From the NCBI GenBank assembly GCA_031385005.1, contig JANNBB010000070.1:1-64000 (forward strand): 64,000 bases of DNA, in the 5' to 3' direction. This DNA is from JADKIH01 sp031385005 (GTDB taxonomy: Bacteria > Bacteroidota > Bacteroidia > AKYH767-A > 2013-40CM-41-45). This document shows, one piece after another, positions 62,861 to 64,000 of the stretch (its first letter is position 1; every line of letters begins with the position of its first letter). The notes below the pieces were generated by a model. The model was not told the DNA's origin. It saw only the letters and a list, made by a program, of their open reading frames with translations, and did not search any database. The position numbers and the translations under genes are program-made.

Positions 62861-64000
62861 ATGAAAAGCCGTACTATCCTTATTGTTATTATTATTTTTC
62901 TGGCAACACCTTTATGGATGCGTATTGGATGGGAAGTAGGGCATAAGAAGGCATTAAACCTGTTGATAGTCGATAAAACCGTATTAAATACGAATAGTTT
63001 TAAGCATCGTTCAGTCAACTGGATTCTTGACTATGAGAAATACACTAAATCCAGCGGTTCTTTTTATGAAATTAATAAGGATTATTACGGTTTTTTCCCC
63101 CAGGAGAATGAAAAATATGACATTAGAGATTTTGAAAAAATGAATGAAGCTGAGCTGGATTCGTTGGCTTCGGTTTATGATATGGCTTACTTTACCGATA
63201 CCTACGGTATAATGGGAAATGAATGGTATAAGCATAGAGATATTTTTGAAACATCAACCAGTATTTATGGCGGACTTTCGGAGAAGGATATCTTACTGCT
63301 TAAAAAAATGAAGGAACGTTCCAAACCAATTATTGCCGAATATAACACCATTGGATTTCCAACTACTCATGATGTAAGAGTCAGTTTTGAAAAAATGTTT
63401 GGTGTTGAATGGACAGGATGGGTTGCCCGCTATATCAGTTCTTTAGATACCTTAAACAACCCTGATTTACCTAAGTGGATAGTACGTAAATACAAAAAAG
63501 AGCATAAGGGAAACTGGAGTTTCAAAAATGAAGGACTGCTATTTATTCATGAAAATGGAAATGTCATTGTTCTTGAAAAAGGTAAGGAATTGGTAGAAGC
63601 GATGCCTAAAATCTATACCACAAATAAATATCAATCCAGGTTCGATCTCCCTGCTGCAATGATTTATCCTTATTGGATTGATATCATGATGAACAAAAGT
63701 GACACAAATGAAGTAGCTGCTAACTACTTGATTGAAACAACACGCGAAGGAGAAAGTTTGTTAAAAGAAAATGGAATTTCCCGATCATTTCCCTGCATCA
63801 TTCATAGGGAAAAAGATTTTCCGTTTTATTATTTCTGCGGTGATTTCGCAGACAATCCTACAAAATTCAGATTTGCCAAACTGGATGGAATTACCAGTTT
63901 GAAATTTTTAATGTACAATGCTGTGGATATTACGGATAGAAATAGATTCTTCTGGGAATTCTACCTGCCTATGATGCAATCTATCTTCAATGAGACTTAT
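62861..64000 (+). CDS. Membrane-anchored protein of unknown function (cut by right edge)
   Basis: An open frame of 380 codons from ATG at 62861 to the last base, with no stop. It starts with a membrane helix (MKSRTILIVIIIFLATPLWM), then LNLLIVDKTVLNTNSFKHRS, VNWILDYEKYTKSSGSFYEI, NKDYYGFFPQENEKYDIRDF, SVYDMAYFTDTYGIMGNEWY and SIYGGLSEKDILLLKKMKER. I recall proteins with this layout in other Bacteroidota, often beside glycosyltransferase genes, but none with a known function. The FTDTYG and PCIIHREKDFPFYYFCGDFA stretches resemble a glycosidase or amidohydrolase-like fold only loosely. Divergent from the sigma-54 regulator with a 106-nt gap. Confidence 0.75.
   Translation, partial: MKSRTILIVIIIFLATPLWMRIGWEVGHKKALNLLIVDKTVLNTNSFKHRSVNWILDYEKYTKSSGSFYEINKDYYGFFPQENEKYDIRDFEKMNEAELDSLASVYDMAYFTDTYGIMGNEWYKHRDIFETSTSIYGGLSEKDILLLKKMKERSKPIIAEYNTIGFPTTHDVRVSFEKMFGVEWTGWVARYISSLDTLNNPDLPKWIVRKYKKEHKGNWSFKNEGLLFIHENGNVIVLEKGKELVEAMPKIYTTNKYQSRFDLPAAMIYPYWIDIMMNKSDTNEVAANYLIETTREGESLLKENGISRSFPCIIHREKDFPFYYFCGDFADNPTKFRFAKLDGITSLKFLMYNAVDITDRNRFFWEFYLPMMQSIFNETY

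Overview
This window is a piece of chromosome from a member of the Bacteroidota, probably an uncultured gliding or environmental lineage. The evidence is: at least nine proteins with type IX secretion (T9SS) C-terminal sorting domains of type A or type B; a SprB-like adhesin followed by a PorP/SprF-family gene and a PorE-like OmpA lipoprotein; several promoters of the Bacteroidota type (TTTG, about 19 bp, TAnnTTTG), best seen in front of rpmH; and a CarB that lacks the C-terminal MGS domain. The DNA is moderately AT-rich. I found no rRNA, tRNA or CRISPR array.

Layout. 1-2037 is accessory DNA: the 5' part of an IS1182-type transposase, then a lipoprotein gene enclosed by terminal inverted repeats (cassette A). 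2038-10207 holds housekeeping genes: a dicarboxylate/glutamate symporter, an RsmF-like rRNA methylase, valS, a YdcF-like protein, a HEXXH aminopeptidase and a HEAT-like protein whose 3' end runs into a dinD remnant. 10697-14086 is the fused mutase IcmF. 14484-22378 carries four T9SS cargo proteins (Kelch, haem c plus copper monooxygenase-like, PQQ sugar-dehydrogenase-like, beta-propeller), ctlX and an unlisted 52-residue membrane protein with a strong terminator. 22408-29640 holds an LptF/G permease, TauE/SafE, tgt, a GT2, an ECF sigma factor, rsmG, rpmH and a hydrolase. 29780-38447 holds carB, a YfhO-like protein, a GT4 glycosyltransferase and asnB. 38521-44032 holds two large secreted proteins. 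44343-48067 is a divergent cyanophycinase and cyanophycin synthetase pair, suggesting nitrogen storage as Asp-Arg polymer. 48703-55444 is the SprB-like/PorP/PorE-like operon. 55500-56270 is a second cassette (B) carrying a HigBA-type toxin-antitoxin module whose toxin frame has an internal stop. 56279-62754 is a tight three-gene secreted/membrane protein operon downstream of a sigma-54 activator that lacks a DNA-binding domain. The window ends inside a membrane-anchored protein of unknown function.

The most notable signal is the pair of cassettes. Two unrelated cargos, about 54 kb apart and in opposite orientation, share the same ends: a 15-bp inverted repeat of the form GTTATAGCCARTGYT and, beyond the 3' end, a shared tail. 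In the 41 bases spanning the 3' repeat and tail, 37 are identical. A third copy of the tail lies beside the transposase gene. A separate dispersed intergenic repeat, in three copies, contains an apparent insertion of about 250 bp in one copy.
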